Shown: piece after piece, positions 51,216 to 60,898 of the stretch
Layout: each line of letters starts with the position of its first letter
How positions within the stretch are numbered: position 1 is the stretch's first letter
DNA from: Metabacillus lacus
Lineage (GTDB): Bacteria; Bacillota; Bacilli; Bacillales; Bacillaceae
Reading direction: 5' to 3'
DNA: 64,000 bases
Assembly: GCF_009674805.1 (NCBI RefSeq)
Contig: NZ_WKKI01000008.1
Location: forward strand, 1 to 64,000
Made by a program: the position numbers and the translations under genes
The notes under the pieces: model-generated
The model's input: only the letters and a program-made list of their open reading frames with translations
Databases searched by the model: none
Told to the model about the DNA's origin: nothing

Positions 51216-52403
51216 TTGAAGAAAACAGCAATCGTTACTATACTGTCAGCAGGACTAGCAGCCGCAGGTTTCTTTTTCTATACTTCATTCGGCGGCAGCA
51301 CAGCGGTCACTGCCAATAAAGAAGAATATCAGGATCCTGATTTTTTAAAGGACAAGCAAGCTGCCATCTATTTTTCGACTACTGCTGATCAGGATATTGA
51401 CGGTTCCGGAAAAAGCTATGCTGCTTTTATAGATACATCCGGCAATACACTCAGCATCCAGAAGAAAGGGCTTGAGCTTGGCACGATTGCCCACTCTGAT
51501 GACACTCTGCTGCTTGAGGATAAACAATCAGTTACTTTATTGGGTCAGCAATATCAGGAGTTTTCTGATAGTAAAGCACAATATACCGGTGAAAGATCAG
51601 GTTATCTCCCAAAGGAAAATCTTTTTTTCAGTCTTTATAATTCCGGATTCAATTCAAATGGGGGCTACAATTCGGATGTAAGGTTGATTCGTCCTTCCGG
51701 ATTAACAACAGGAACTATTCCCCACTATATTACTTCTTCAGGAATCGTCAACGAGGAAGTCATGATTGTGGCACATAATATAGATACCCCCACGGAGTTC
51801 TCGCTTAAAAAAGTAAACTTTGAAAAAGAGATTTCACTGGAGGATATTGCAGACTTCACAACAAGCAGCGAGCAGGTCCCTCAGTCACCTGTGCTTGGGG
51901 ATGGCCGTTATTATTATGTCATCCTGTCAGATTATAAAAATGATCATGATGAAGATGTTCTTCTTTACAGAATCAATCCGGAAACAAAAGAAACTGTGAC
52001 ATTTACTTTGGCACAATACCGCGGTATGGAAGATACCGGAAAAACGATCGTATACAATAACCGAAGATCAGCATATTTACAAGATAATATTCTTTATTAT
52101 GTAAATGGAATTGGCGACGTATTTGCTTACAACACAATAACAGAGACCAGCGAAAAGGCTTTTTCCTTGCAGGATGTTGAGCAGTCGAGAAGGTCGTATA
52201 ATGAACAGGCATATTTTACAGAAAACTATCTTCACATTTTTTATTACAGCACTGCAAAAGATACATACTTTATTGACCAATATGATCTGAAATCGGGGGA
52301 GCGTGTGAAACAGCAGGAACTACCGGATATGAAAAATATGATGAACAGTATGAATAAAGGCAGAAAGTCAGTGTACTCTTATGATTTCGTTGTTCTTGAC
52401 TAA
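51216..52403 (+). CDS. hypothetical exported protein (395 aa)
   Basis: A 395-residue protein with an N-terminal membrane anchor or signal (KTAIVTILSAGLAAAGFFFYTSF) and a long extracytoplasmic domain made of beta-type segments with repeated GDVFAYNTITETSEKAF, LYRINPETKETVTF, IDQYDLKSGERVK units, suggesting a beta-propeller. The TTG start follows AGGAGGG at seven bases. Not recognised by name. Possibly linked to the papain-like gene upstream, though a hairpin separates them. Confidence 0.78.
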   Translation: MKKTAIVTILSAGLAAAGFFFYTSFGGSTAVTANKEEYQDPDFLKDKQAAIYFSTTADQDIDGSGKSYAAFIDTSGNTLSIQKKGLELGTIAHSDDTLLLEDKQSVTLLGQQYQEFSDSKAQYTGERSGYLPKENLFFSLYNSGFNSNGGYNSDVRLIRPSGLTTGTIPHYITSSGIVNEEVMIVAHNIDTPTEFSLKKVNFEKEISLEDIADFTTSSEQVPQSPVLGDGRYYYVILSDYKNDHDEDVLLYRINPETKETVTFTLAQYRGMEDTGKTIVYNNRRSAYLQDNILYYVNGIGDVFAYNTITETSEKAFSLQDVEQSRRSYNEQAYFTENYLHIFYYSTAKDTYFIDQYDLKSGERVKQQELPDMKNMMNSMNKGRKSVYSYDFVVLD

Positions 52404-52763
52404 ACATGTATTCGACCTAAATGAATAGGAAAAGATTGTTCTCTTTGAAAAAGTGTTAAGGCGCCTTGGCAGCCACTATTCATATATAAACGGAAGAACT
52501 CCGCCTATTCAGAGAAAACAGGGTAAATGGCCTGAAATAGTCGGAGGAATCAAACATGACCTACTGGTCACCGCCAGGAATGGTTTTTAGGAGCTTAAGC
52601 GGAATTCATTCCCTTATTTTGCTAAAAAAATGGCCCATTCTGAAGTTAATCGGAATTTCTACGCTTATTTTTTCTTTGTGAGGATAAGTCTGTTGTAAAT
52701 TAACCAATTCTTTTTGAACGTCATCTTACACAACCACTTAATCAAGTGAAATTTTATGGCATA
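52404..52763 (+). repeat. dispersed repeat, copy 2, with a small ORF (52556-52681)
   Basis: Positions 52471-52494 and 52542-52582 are inverted matches to 79-102 and 42-82. Within the repeat an ATG at 52556 after GGAGGAATC opens a 41-codon frame (MTYWSPPGMVFRSLSG...). The frame shares only its first nine codons with the other copy. Other short GCGGAATT elements lie to its right. No other gene is seen here. Confidence 0.55.
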
Positions 52764-52792
52764 AAAAAATCGGCATCTCGCCGATTTTTTTT
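52764..52792 (-). terminator. terminator of the CAP lipoprotein gene
   Basis: AAAAAATCGGC-ATCTC-GCCGATTTTTT, a symmetric hairpin with T-runs on both strands, overlapping the stop codon of the gene at 52791. Confidence 0.9.
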
Positions 52793-53678
52793 ATTTTCCG
52801 ATAAACATCTGCGTCCAGTAGTTGCCTTCCTCAGTATGGCCCACACCAATATGAGTGAAATCACCATTCATAATATTCTTCCGGTGACCTTCACTGTCCA
52901 TCCAGGCTTGAACAACTTCTTCAGGAGATCGCTGTCCCATTGCAATATTTTCTCCAGCTGTTTTATAGGTAACACCAAAGTCCCTCATCATGTCAAAAGG
53001 AGAACCAAATGTCGGGCTGTTGTGAGAGAAATATTGATTTTGCTGCATGTCATTGGACTTTTCCTGCGCTACATTGCTTACCTCTTCATCAGCTTGCAGC
53101 TTTGGCAGCCCTTCTTTAGCGCGTTCAGCATTTGTTAGTTCAATTACCTTTGATTCAAAATCGCTGATATTTCCATTTGCCTCTTGCTGATTCTGTGCCT
53201 GCTGAGTTTGTCCCTGCTGGCCTTCATTTCCCTGAGGTGCTGGTGTAGCATTATCCGGCTGAGCTCCCTGCTGTCCTGTTCCCTGCTGCTGTTCTGCACG
53301 CCCTCCATATTCAAATACATGTCTTCCTCCATCCTGAATTAATGCAGTGTGAGGAAAGTTTTTGCTTGGAATTGTTGTGCTGAAAGAGTTGGGATCAATC
53401 GTAATATAGCCGTGTGAAACTCTTTGAATATCAGCTGTACTCAGATTCTGCTGATTTGTGTTTCCTTGATTCTCATTTGCAGTTGTTCCGTTACCACCCT
53501 GATTTCCATTTCCCTGATAGCCATACTGATTTCCGCCTGAGAGATTTGTGACTCCCGGGTTTCCAGTTTGGTTGTTAGTTCCTCTCTCATTCATCCCTTG
53601 CTGATTATTGTTGCAAGCTGATAAAACGAGAAGCAGCAGCAAGCCCAATAATGAAAACTTAAAATAAACACGTCTCAT
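52791..53678 (-). CDS. CAP/SCP-domain lipoprotein (YkwD-like)
   Basis: A 295-residue lipoprotein: signal with lipobox LSAC (Cys19), a long Gln/Asn/Gly-rich low-complexity linker (about 20-165), then a C-terminal CAP domain with LTNAERAKEGLPKL, FSHNSPTFGSPFDMMRDFG, AGENIAMG and HRKNIMNGDFTHIGVGH. CAP domains are found in cell-wall or spore-associated proteins of Bacilli with mostly unknown activity. ATG at 53678 has AAAGGAGATT nine bases upstream; the longer frame starts before the ribosome site. Confidence 0.87.
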   Translation of the reverse strand: MRRVYFKFSLLGLLLLLVLSACNNNQQGMNERGTNNQTGNPGVTNLSGGNQYGYQGNGNQGGNGTTANENQGNTNQQNLSTADIQRVSHGYITIDPNSFSTTIPSKNFPHTALIQDGGRHVFEYGGRAEQQQGTGQQGAQPDNATPAPQGNEGQQGQTQQAQNQQEANGNISDFESKVIELTNAERAKEGLPKLQADEEVSNVAQEKSNDMQQNQYFSHNSPTFGSPFDMMRDFGVTYKTAGENIAMGQRSPEEVVQAWMDSEGHRKNIMNGDFTHIGVGHTEEGNYWTQMFIGK

Positions 53679-53761
53679 TTTCCCAATCTCCTTTATTCTC
53701 ATTTTTTTACATCTTTATCATTCCGAATAAAAGGAGAATTATCATTGGAAAAAATTAAAAA

Positions 53762-54274
53762 TCATGATTCGCCGTTGGATATGTAAAGGACCATTAATTC
53801 TTCATCGTAATACTGACCATTGACTTTCAGGGCATTTTTCTCGACTGCATAGCTTTGAAAGCCAAGTGAACGATACAGCTTTTTCGCAGACTCATTTTTT
53901 GCCATAACAGTCAGATGAAGCTGTTCGATGCACTTCAGCTCCCCTGCCTGTTGAATGGCTGCCTGCATCAGCTTCCTGCCCAGCCCTGCACCGCGTTTTT
54001 CCTCTGATACATACATGGCAACAATATTGCCGCGATGCTTCAGCTTGTTTTTTTCCTCCGGCAGCAGGGTAACAGCTCCGTATAATTGCTGATGTTCAAT
54101 AGCCCCAAATGTGTAGGATGAAGTTGATGAAAGTCTGTTTTCAAATGTTGAAATCGGAAGAGCTTCCTCCTCTTGATAGCTTGAGGCAAATGCCTCTGGA
54201 TGAAGCTGCAGCGCTTTCAGCCGCATTTCCTTATAATGTACAGCATAGTTTTTTCCAAGCAACAATATTTCCAC
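53762..54274 (-). CDS. GNAT-family acetyltransferase
   Basis: About 170 residues. Acetyl-CoA motif AMYVSEEKRGAGLGRKLMQAAIQQA and the C-terminal NESAKKLYRSLGFQSY (N-x-x-A-x-x-L-Y-x-x-x-G-F) are standard for small-molecule N-acetyltransferases; MRLKALQLHPEAFASSYQEEEAL fits the N-terminal part of the YkwB/YjcK-like group. The start is uncertain: GTG 54274 has AAAGGCGG eight bases upstream, while ATG 54352 overlaps the phosphatase stop as ATGA but lacks a ribosome site and adds an atypical N-terminus. It is probably co-transcribed with the phosphatase gene. Confidence 0.82.
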   Translation of the reverse strand: MEILLLGKNYAVHYKEMRLKALQLHPEAFASSYQEEEALPISTFENRLSSTSSYTFGAIEHQQLYGAVTLLPEEKNKLKHRGNIVAMYVSEEKRGAGLGRKLMQAAIQQAGELKCIEQLHLTVMAKNESAKKLYRSLGFQSYAVEKNALKVNGQYYDEELMVLYISNGES

Positions 54275-54348
54275 TTTCCCTACCGCCTTTACTAAGTATA
54301 CATCTTGATGAGTAAGACTTTGATTATTATCAACTGTGATACTGATTT

Positions 54349-54948
54349 TCATGCCAAAGCTAAAGGGACACGATTAATATAGTTGACCAGACATTCACCC
54401 GGCCGCCTTACTCCGAGGCAGGTTACACTTCCCACATCAAATTTAAAAAGAGGAAATTGTTCCTTTTCCAGTCCCATCAGCAGCAGCATAAGTATGTTTA
54501 AGAAACCGCTGTGAGAGACAATGGCTACCTTCTCTTTGCGATGCTGCTTCAACAGGAGGTGAAGAACATTTTCAGCTCTCTTTTCTACATCCTCAAATGT
54601 TTCCCCTTGCGGAGGTGCACTGAGGGGATCTGTCCATGCTCCCTCCCACTCCGAAGGAAAAAGCTCTATGGCTTCCCGCCTGCTCATTCCGTTAAAAACA
54701 CCCGCATCCCGCTCTTTTAACTCATGAAGAGGAATCGGATCCAATCCGAGCGAATCGCTAATAATCATCGCTGTGGAATAAGCTCTGTTTAAAGGACTGC
54801 AGTAAATATGCTGTAAGCCCTGACTTTTCAGCAAATCAGCAAGCATTTTGCTTTGCTGATAACCTTCTTCACTTAAAGGAAAATCTGCCTGCCCGGCAAT
54901 TCTTCCTTTTGCTTCAGATTTTCCATGCCTTATAAGAAGAAGTTCCAC
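54349..54948 (-). CDS. histidine phosphatase (phosphoglycerate-mutase-like)
   Basis: A 199-residue histidine phosphatase: LIRHGKSEAKGRIAGQADFPLSEEGYQQ with the RHG catalytic motif, SPLNRAYSTAM, ELKERDAGVFNGM and the second His in VAIVSHSGFL. Family members remove phosphate from small metabolites (e.g. alpha-ribazole phosphate, 3-phosphoglycerate) or proteins; the substrate is not evident. ATG with AGGAGGAG upstream. Overlaps the acetyltransferase frame. Confidence 0.87.
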   Translation of the reverse strand: MELLLIRHGKSEAKGRIAGQADFPLSEEGYQQSKMLADLLKSQGLQHIYCSPLNRAYSTAMIISDSLGLDPIPLHELKERDAGVFNGMSRREAIELFPSEWEGAWTDPLSAPPQGETFEDVEKRAENVLHLLLKQHRKEKVAIVSHSGFLNILMLLLMGLEKEQFPLFKFDVGSVTCLGVRRPGECLVNYINRVPLALA

Positions 54949-55104
54949 ATTTGTCTCCTCCTTACCTATTAAGAATTGGTAATAGCTTGTTTTTCCTCTA
55001 TAACCAATTTCTTAATCATGTTAAACCTTTGGCCCTGCAAAACCTGACCAAACATGCCGGCGAAAGTATAATTGCATTCTCAATACCTTCAGGAACATTG
55101 CTTA

Positions 55105-55795
55105 GGGATTGTGGGAAAAAGGCTGATTTCCGCTCCAATCAGCAGCTTATATTCTTAGTACTTGACTCACAATCTATTTAAATTCAGAGACAAGCATCTT
55201 GCCAAATCAATTTAGGAATGGTGGGAGAAAAGCTGATTTCCGCTCCGCTCCAATTAGCAGTTATATTCTTAGTATTTGATTCACGATCTATTTAAATTCA
55301 GAGACAAGCATCTTGCCAAATCAATTTAGGAATGGTGGGAGAAAAGCTGATTTCCGCTCCGGTTGCTTGCTTTCCGGGGGGCGGGTGGTAACGTCGATGA
55401 CGCTCTTGTGAGGTCTCACCCCTCCCGCTAATTCCCCAGGAGTCAAGCACCCTCCGCTCCAATCAGCAGCTTATATTCTTAGTGCTTGACTCACAATCTA
55501 TTTAATTTCAGAGACAAGCATCTTGCCAAATCAATTTAGGAATGGTGGGAGAAAAGCTGATTCCCGCTCCAATTAGCAGTTATATTCTTTAGTATTTGAT
55601 TCACGATCTATTTAAATTCAGAGACAAGCATCTTGCCAAATCAATATAGGAATGGTGGGAGAAAAGCTGATTTCCGCTCCGGTGCTTGCTTTCCGGGGGG
55701 CGGGCGGCGAGCCTCCTCGTCGCTGACGCTCCTGCGGGGTCTCGCCCCTCCCGCTAATCCCCCAGGAGTCAAGCACCCTCCGCTCCAATCAGCAG
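55105..55795. repeat. tandem block of nested palindromic repeats (full and core-less copies)
   Basis: Full copies at 55328-55469 and 55648-55795 and core-less copies at about 55105-55145, 55213-55260 and 55538-55579. In full copies GCTGATT-TCCGCTCC-core-TCCGCTCC-AATCAGC; in core-less ones a single TCCGCTCC (or TCCGCTCCGCTCC at 55240) remains between the outer arms. Units are joined by a conserved spacer (AGCAGTTATATTCTTAGT ... CATCTTGCCAAATCAA). No gene is seen between 54949 and 56384. Confidence 0.85.
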
Positions 55796-56165
55796 TTATA
55801 TTCTTAGTACTTTGACTCAGATTCTATTCAGAGTCAAGCACCTTGCCAAGTCCAAGTTGCCAATTTATTTAAATTCTTGACAGGAAAAAGTAAGTATCGC
55901 CTGCATGGACATTTTTAATCCTTCACAGGGTTGTCTAACGTATATTATGCTTTCATTTCCCTCAACAAATACACGTTCAATCGTCCCTTTTGCGTCTTGC
56001 ATATAGTTGTTACCTTGAAAAATCAATACTGTTTTAGATTGCGAACTAAATGATCCTGTGAAATTGATTGATTGATCGCTAGCATTTTACGTTGTTTACG
56101 TTCATTATACTGATTCTGATTTATTTGTCATCATAGTTGGTCATCTCTGAAAGAAATGATACAGC

Positions 56166-56290
56166 TAGTGTAATAAATTGGTTTGGAACGGAGGGTGGCG
56201 ACTTCTGCAGTAAAAGCGGGAAGCCACTGAGAAAGTATTTCTTTTAAAAAAGAGCAGACTGTCGAAAAACTTTCGGCAGTATTTTATTTT
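56166..56290. repeat. dispersed repeat and terminator-like hairpin
   Basis: 56166-56203 matches 20796-20832. 56258-56280 is a hairpin CTGTCGAAA-AAC-TTTCGGCAG followed by TATTTTATTTT, the same fold as the exporter terminator at 5873-5893 with paired base changes. No gene adjoins it. Confidence 0.6.
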
Positions 56291-56384
56291 GAATGTTTGG
56301 AAACCCGGACACAAGAGACTAGCTTTGAGGAGCTGAATGCAGTTAAGGGGTCATTAAAAATGGTATTCCTGAACTGGTCTTTTG

Positions 56385-56655
56385 CTTTGTTATACGATTC
56401 CAAAGATACTATAACAAAACGCCATACTTTGTTATAGTATCGGGGGAAATTTCAAAGATACTATAACAAAACCCCCTTCTTTGTTATACAGTTCCAAAGA
56501 TACTATAACAAAACGCCATACTTTGTTATAGTATCTGGGTAAATTTCAAAGATACTATAACAAAACCCCTTTCTTTGTTATACGATTCCAAAGATACTAT
56601 AGCAAAACCCCCTTCTTTGTTATACGATTCCAAAGATACTATAGCAAAGCATCAT
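56385..56655. repeat. tandem hairpin repeat array, cluster 3
   Basis: About five hairpins GATACTATAACAAAA - loop - TTTGTTATA(GTATC or CGATTCC), family as in 342-804 and 8197-8492. It lies beyond the terminator of metQ. The stretch 56656-56915 shows no convincing gene. Confidence 0.8.
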
Positions 56656-56915
56656 ATTTGATATACGACCGGAACTGTATATAGCCCTTTCTCCACAAAC
56701 TGAAAGATGTTTTTTAGGAGATCAAAAATGTCTCCCCATTTTAAACCGTTGCTTAGAAGCGATTCTAGAGCCTCGTTTTTTGTCACAGTTTTCATTTTGA
56801 ATATTTTCGAGTTTTTTATGTCCCCAAAGCAGCTCGGCACAGCCCGCGGAAAGCATCCACCCGGAGTGGAAATCTAACTCACATTAATATTCTATCTAAA
56901 TTTTAAAAATAAAAT

Positions 56916-56958
56916 AGACCGCAGGCAAACTCGAAATCCCCGAGTTTGTCTACGGTCT
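56916..56958 (-). terminator. intrinsic terminator of metNIQ
   Basis: AGACCGcAGgCAAACTCG / CGAGTTTGtCTaCGGTCT stem with ATTTTATTTTT on the minus strand; nearly identical to the terminator of the COG2984 importer operon. Confidence 0.88.
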
Positions 56959-56989
56959 GATACCCCGGCTGGAGGCCGGCGTTAACTCA

Positions 56990-57814
56990 TTATCTGTTTT
57001 CCATCCATTCCGGCTTGCCAAAACCTTGGAATTCACGATCGATTGTTTCTTCAAACTCACTAGACTCTACTGCCGCTTTCAAGTCTTTCGCAAGCTGGCC
57101 GTCGATGTCTCCTGTGTTGACAACTACACGGTTGCGGTAATCATCCGGCATATTTTCCAAAACGAGGGCATCAAGCAGATCCATTCCTGCAGAAAGAGCA
57201 AAGTTTCCAGGTACTGCTGACAAATCTACGCTATCAACCGCTCTTGGAAGCTGAGCTGCTTCTAATGGCTTGAAGACAATTCCCTTTGGATTGTCCTGTA
57301 CATCTTTTTCAGATACAGTTAACGGATTCACATCAGGGTTCAGTGTAATGAAGCCTTCTTGCTCCAGTATTAACAAAGCTCGTGCTGCATTGGTCGGGTC
57401 ATTTGGAATGGCAATTTCTGTACCTTCCTCAATTTCATCCAGAGAATTTACGGATTTAGAGAAAATTCCCATAGGAGCAGTTGGTACGCTGATGACTTCT
57501 GACAGCTCTATATTATTTTCTGAAGCAAAACTCTCCATGAAAATTTTATGCTGAAACAGATTGGCATCTAAATCTCCGTTTGCCAATGCTTTGTTGGGCT
57601 GAATGTAATCAGAAAATTCTACAACTTTGACTGAATAGCCATTTTCCTCAAGAATCGGCTTGATTGCTTTATTGACCATATCACTGTAAGGACCTGACGT
57701 AGCACCTATTGTGATATCCTTTGATTCTCCACCCTCTGTTGAAGCAGTGCTGCCGCATGCAGCCAGCAGGGCCATCATGCTTACTAATAGTATAAAACCA
57801 GCTAATTTTTTCAT
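56990..57814 (-). CDS. metQ: methionine ABC importer substrate-binding lipoprotein
   Basis: A 274-residue NlpA/MetQ lipoprotein: signal MKKLAGFILLVSMMALLAACG (lipobox LAAC, Cys20), mature start KDITIGATSGPYSDMVNKAIKPILEENGY and the typical FQHKIFMESF and PNDPTNAARALLILEQ segments. It delivers methionine to MetI/MetN. ATG at 57814 with GGAGGAACA upstream. Last gene of metNIQ, under the SAM riboswitch upstream of metN. Confidence 0.93.
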   Translation of the reverse strand: MKKLAGFILLVSMMALLAACGSTASTEGGESKDITIGATSGPYSDMVNKAIKPILEENGYSVKVVEFSDYIQPNKALANGDLDANLFQHKIFMESFASENNIELSEVISVPTAPMGIFSKSVNSLDEIEEGTEIAIPNDPTNAARALLILEQEGFITLNPDVNPLTVSEKDVQDNPKGIVFKPLEAAQLPRAVDSVDLSAVPGNFALSAGMDLLDALVLENMPDDYRNRVVVNTGDIDGQLAKDLKAAVESSEFEETIDREFQGFGKPEWMENR

Positions 57815-57863
57815 TTTGTTTTGTTCCTCCAAGTTGATATTTTATATATTTTCCAAACGGCAA

Positions 57864-58529
57864 TTACCGTTTATCCACAAGCTTCGCCACTGTGTCTCCG
57901 CCCCATTGCACAAGCTGCACCAGGCAGATTAGGATAACGATCGTTGCTATCATGACTGTATTGTCATAGCGGTAATAACCAAACCGGATGGCCAAATCAC
58001 CGACCCCGCCTCCGCCGACAATCCCTGCCATTGCTGAGTAGGCAACAAGAGAAATGAGTGTGATGGTGACTCCTTGAATAATCCCGGGTCTTGCTTCGGG
58101 AAGCAGAACATCGGTAATGATCATTCCGGGAGAAGCACCTGCTGCCACCGCCGCTTCGATCACACCTTTGTCTATTTCTCTTAATGATGTTTCTACAATT
58201 CTTGCAAAAAACGGCACTGCTGCAACTGACAGGGAGACAGAGGCAGCTGTAGGGCCGATGGTTGTCCCTGTCAACAGGTTTGTCAGCGGCAGAAGAGCCA
58301 CGAGCAAAATAATAAAGGGAATTGACCTGATCATGTTAACAAAAAAACCAAGTGTGCTTTTCAGCGGAACATTTTCAAGAAACAAGCCCTTGTCAGTGAC
58401 AAACAGCAAGATACCAAGCGGCAATCCGGCTATAATGGCTACCAGTATGGATATGCCCACCATATACAGCGTTTCAAAAAATGCTTTATTCAGTTCCGGG
58501 AGAATGCCGATCAGCGACTCAAGCTGCAT
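57864..58529 (-). CDS. metI: methionine ABC importer permease
   Basis: A 221-residue permease with five helices; NKAFFETLYMVGISILVAIIAGLPLGILL at the start and the EAA-type cytoplasmic loop EAAVAAGASPGMIITDVLLPEARPGIIQG contact the ATPase. It overlaps metN by 11 bases and is followed by metQ after 49. Confidence 0.94.
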   Translation of the reverse strand: MQLESLIGILPELNKAFFETLYMVGISILVAIIAGLPLGILLFVTDKGLFLENVPLKSTLGFFVNMIRSIPFIILLVALLPLTNLLTGTTIGPTAASVSLSVAAVPFFARIVETSLREIDKGVIEAAVAAGASPGMIITDVLLPEARPGIIQGVTITLISLVAYSAMAGIVGGGGVGDLAIRFGYYRYDNTVMIATIVILICLVQLVQWGGDTVAKLVDKR

Positions 58530-59532
58530 GGTGAATCACCTCCAGGCTTTTTGTTCTCTCAGTGATATAATTGATAGCTTTTGCGATTTCACTCTGCTCA
58601 CCTATGAGTTCCATCACAAAGATGCCGAGCGGAATTTCCTGGATATATTCAATTTTTCCATGAAGAATATTCCCTCTGACTTTAAACTTCTGAAACACAT
58701 CAGAAACAACAGATTCTTCAGCAATGGACCCTTTAAATTGAATTTTGATGATTGTTCCTGCAGGGTTCTCCAGCAGATGCGGAGGGAGGTCAAACTGCAG
58801 TACAGTACTAATGAACTGCTGAGTCAGCGGCTGCGTTGGATTCGAAAAAATTTCATACACATTTCCTTCCTCCACAATCTTTCCATCCTGCATAACAGCC
58901 ATTCTGTCGCAGATCTCTTTCACAACTTCCATTTCATGAGTAATCAGCACAATGGTCAATCCCAATTTCTTGTTAATTTCTTTTAGTAAACCAAGAATCG
59001 CTTTCGTTGTACCGGGATCAAGAGCTGACGTTGCTTCATCACAGAGCAGAACAGCAGGATTGTTTGCCAGAGCCCTTGCAATTCCTACTCTTTGCTTTTG
59101 CCCGCCGCTCAGCTGCGAGGGATATACATCCCTTTTATCTGAAAGCCCCACAAGGCCCAGCAGCTCAGTCACTCTTGCCTCAATTTCTTTGCTGGATTTA
59201 CGGGCCGCCTTCAGGGCGAAGCTAACATTCTCAAATACCGTTTTTGAACTGACAAGGTGAAAGTGCTGAAAAATCATGCCGATCTTCAGCCTCTGACTCC
59301 TCAATTCCCGGTTAGACAGCGCTGTGAGTTCGACGCCATTTATGAGTACCTGGCCCGAGGTAGGTTTTTCGAGAAGATTTAAGCAGCGAAGCAGCGAGCT
59401 TTTGCCCGCCCCGCTGTACCCGACAATGCCAAACACTTCTCCTTTATTAATTTTTAAAGAAACAGCATCAACTCCCGTTACAGTTCCTTTTTTTGTTGTA
59501 TACACCTTACTTAGATTTCTTACTTCAATCAT
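58519..59532 (-). CDS. metN: methionine ABC importer ATPase
   Basis: A 337-residue ATPase: Walker A GYSGAGKSS (38-46), signature LSGGQKQR, Walker B LLCDEATSALD, H-loop LITHEM, then a C-terminal NIL regulatory domain (about 265-337) that binds methionine and inhibits transport in this family. ATG with AAAGGAGGGTA upstream. First gene of the operon, preceded by a SAM riboswitch. Confidence 0.94.
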   Translation of the reverse strand: MIEVRNLSKVYTTKKGTVTGVDAVSLKINKGEVFGIVGYSGAGKSSLLRCLNLLEKPTSGQVLINGVELTALSNRELRSQRLKIGMIFQHFHLVSSKTVFENVSFALKAARKSSKEIEARVTELLGLVGLSDKRDVYPSQLSGGQKQRVGIARALANNPAVLLCDEATSALDPGTTKAILGLLKEINKKLGLTIVLITHEMEVVKEICDRMAVMQDGKIVEEGNVYEIFSNPTQPLTQQFISTVLQFDLPPHLLENPAGTIIKIQFKGSIAEESVVSDVFQKFKVRGNILHGKIEYIQEIPLGIFVMELIGEQSEIAKAINYITERTKSLEVIHHAA

Positions 59533-59682
59533 GCTTTACCCTCCTTTAACTTAGCTGCACAGAACAGCGGTAAAGTCCGAAAATGTGTTGAGTCAGCCTG
59601 CCTGGGATCTTAAGAGCCCGGCTGGTCTATGTATTTAGCCAATCAATAGATTCATTGAGTATCCCGTTTTACAGTAGAGTGA

Positions 59683-59840
59683 ATAAAAAAAAGCCCCTCT
59701 CATCTGAAAGGGGCATCGTTAATGAATCAATAACGACTTATCTCTCAGAATAAATACATTCTGCAGGAAGTGGCACCGTTCCTCATAAAAGGAGGTTGCC
59801 GGACGTCAAAGGGCCTGATCCCTCGGTCTCTCTGGATAAG
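59683..59840 (-). ncRNA. SAM (S-box) riboswitch with terminator
   Basis: The P1 arms CTTATCCAGAGAG (59828-59840) and AGAGATAAG (59737-59745) enclose the conserved S-box core: GAGGGATCAGGCCC, TGACGTCCGGCAACC and GGTGCCACTTCCTGCAG. Downstream GCCCCTTTC/GAGAGGGGC with TTTTTTTT (59683-59715) is the intrinsic terminator, with an alternative pairing in GTTATTGATTCATTAAC. High SAM should stop transcription of metNIQ. Confidence 0.96.
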
Positions 59841-60007
59841 TGAGCTTATATAATTGTCGTCGTTACAGCGGTCTTTATTAGATAAATAACATATTAATTT
59901 GAATTGAAGCAATTGTCAATAGATTATTTCAATTACTCTTTTCCTGCACCAAACTGTGTTTTGGATAAAATTAACAGATTTTTCTTAAAAATAGATAATT
60001 TCGACTA

Positions 60008-60037
60008 TTGTCATAGTTCCTCTTGAAATTATACAAT
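60008..60037 (+). promoter_or_regulatory. sigma-A promoter of the PadR-type gene
   Basis: TTGTCA (60008-60013) and TACAAT (60032-60037) separated by 18 bases, 38 bases before the start codon. Confidence 0.65.
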
Positions 60038-60075
60038 TTCTTATCGGAGAAGTATATTTTGAAAGGAGGACCTCT

Positions 60076-60618
60076 ATGTCCTTGCGTTACGGCCTGTTGA
60101 GTATGATTGCAAAAGATCCCCAAACCGGCTATCAGATGTTTCAAAATTTTCAGGAGCAGTTTTTATATTTTTGGAACTCCAATTCTTCACAAGTGTATAA
60201 AGAACTGGTGAAGATGGAGGGAGATCAGCTTATTTCTTTTGAATATATCTATGAAAAAGGAAAACCTGTTAAAAAGCTATATCATATTACTCCAAAGGGA
60301 GAAAAAGAACTGATTGACTGGGTTATTGAATTTGAATCAAAAGCCGCTAAAATTAAAGATGAGTTTCTGCTGAGAGCCTATGCTTTTCATATGATTTCAA
60401 CCGGTGAGGCAATAGCTCTTCTTTATAAAATGAAAGCTCGTGAAGAAGGAGTTTTGTATGAAACTTCAAGGTGGAATGAAGAACGTTTTAAGCAGATACC
60501 CGAAAAGATTAAATTAGGCGAATTTGTAACAGCCGAGTTTGGAATTAGATATTCCAATATGTATATTGATTGGTGCAAATGGGCAATCGAGTTACTGGAG
60601 AGCTATCAGGAAAGCTAA
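60076..60618 (+). CDS. PadR-family transcriptional regulator
   Basis: A 180-residue regulator with an N-terminal winged helix (LRYGLLSMIAKDPQTGYQMFQNFQEQFLYFWNSNSSQVYKELVKMEGDQLI, 3-53; the G-Y-x-M motif is typical) and a C-terminal helical domain (Vir_act_alpha_C-like; KDEFLLRAYAFHM..., SRWNEERFKQIPEKI) that dimerises. Family members respond to phenolic acids or drugs. AAGGAGGACC precedes the ATG. No adjacent target gene is divergent or co-directional, so its regulon is not evident. From 60619 to 60898 no gene is seen. Confidence 0.88.
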   Translation: MSLRYGLLSMIAKDPQTGYQMFQNFQEQFLYFWNSNSSQVYKELVKMEGDQLISFEYIYEKGKPVKKLYHITPKGEKELIDWVIEFESKAAKIKDEFLLRAYAFHMISTGEAIALLYKMKAREEGVLYETSRWNEERFKQIPEKIKLGEFVTAEFGIRYSNMYIDWCKWAIELLESYQES

Positions 60619-60898
60619 AGAAATAGATGATAGCTGAAAGCTGCTTTCACAGGAAAAATCCTGTTTACTCACTTTGAGTCCTTCCCGGCCTGGCAGCCTG
60701 ATACATGAAGAAGTTCTCCTATTTCGCTTACCTCCCCTCAATTTTCCTGTTTTATTTTTGGGCTGCCCCATTTCTCGCATTCTACTGCTGCTCCTTTCTG
60801 GCGGTGATCCCCGCCTGTCAATTGTGCAAATGAATTGAAAGGCAGTGTCAGCCTCACTGGAAAAGAGCTTAGTTCCTGCACCAATGCACAAAGCTGCT

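Noticed and set aside
56652-56840. A 62-codon open frame (or 47 codons from an inner ATG) on the minus strand.
   Set aside because: No ribosome site, no recognisable family, and its 3' end lies in the hairpin repeat array; kept out for lack of support although the composition is protein-like.
60592-60891. A 99-codon open frame on the minus strand.
   Set aside because: Low-complexity, no ribosome site, and it overlaps the end of the PadR-type gene.
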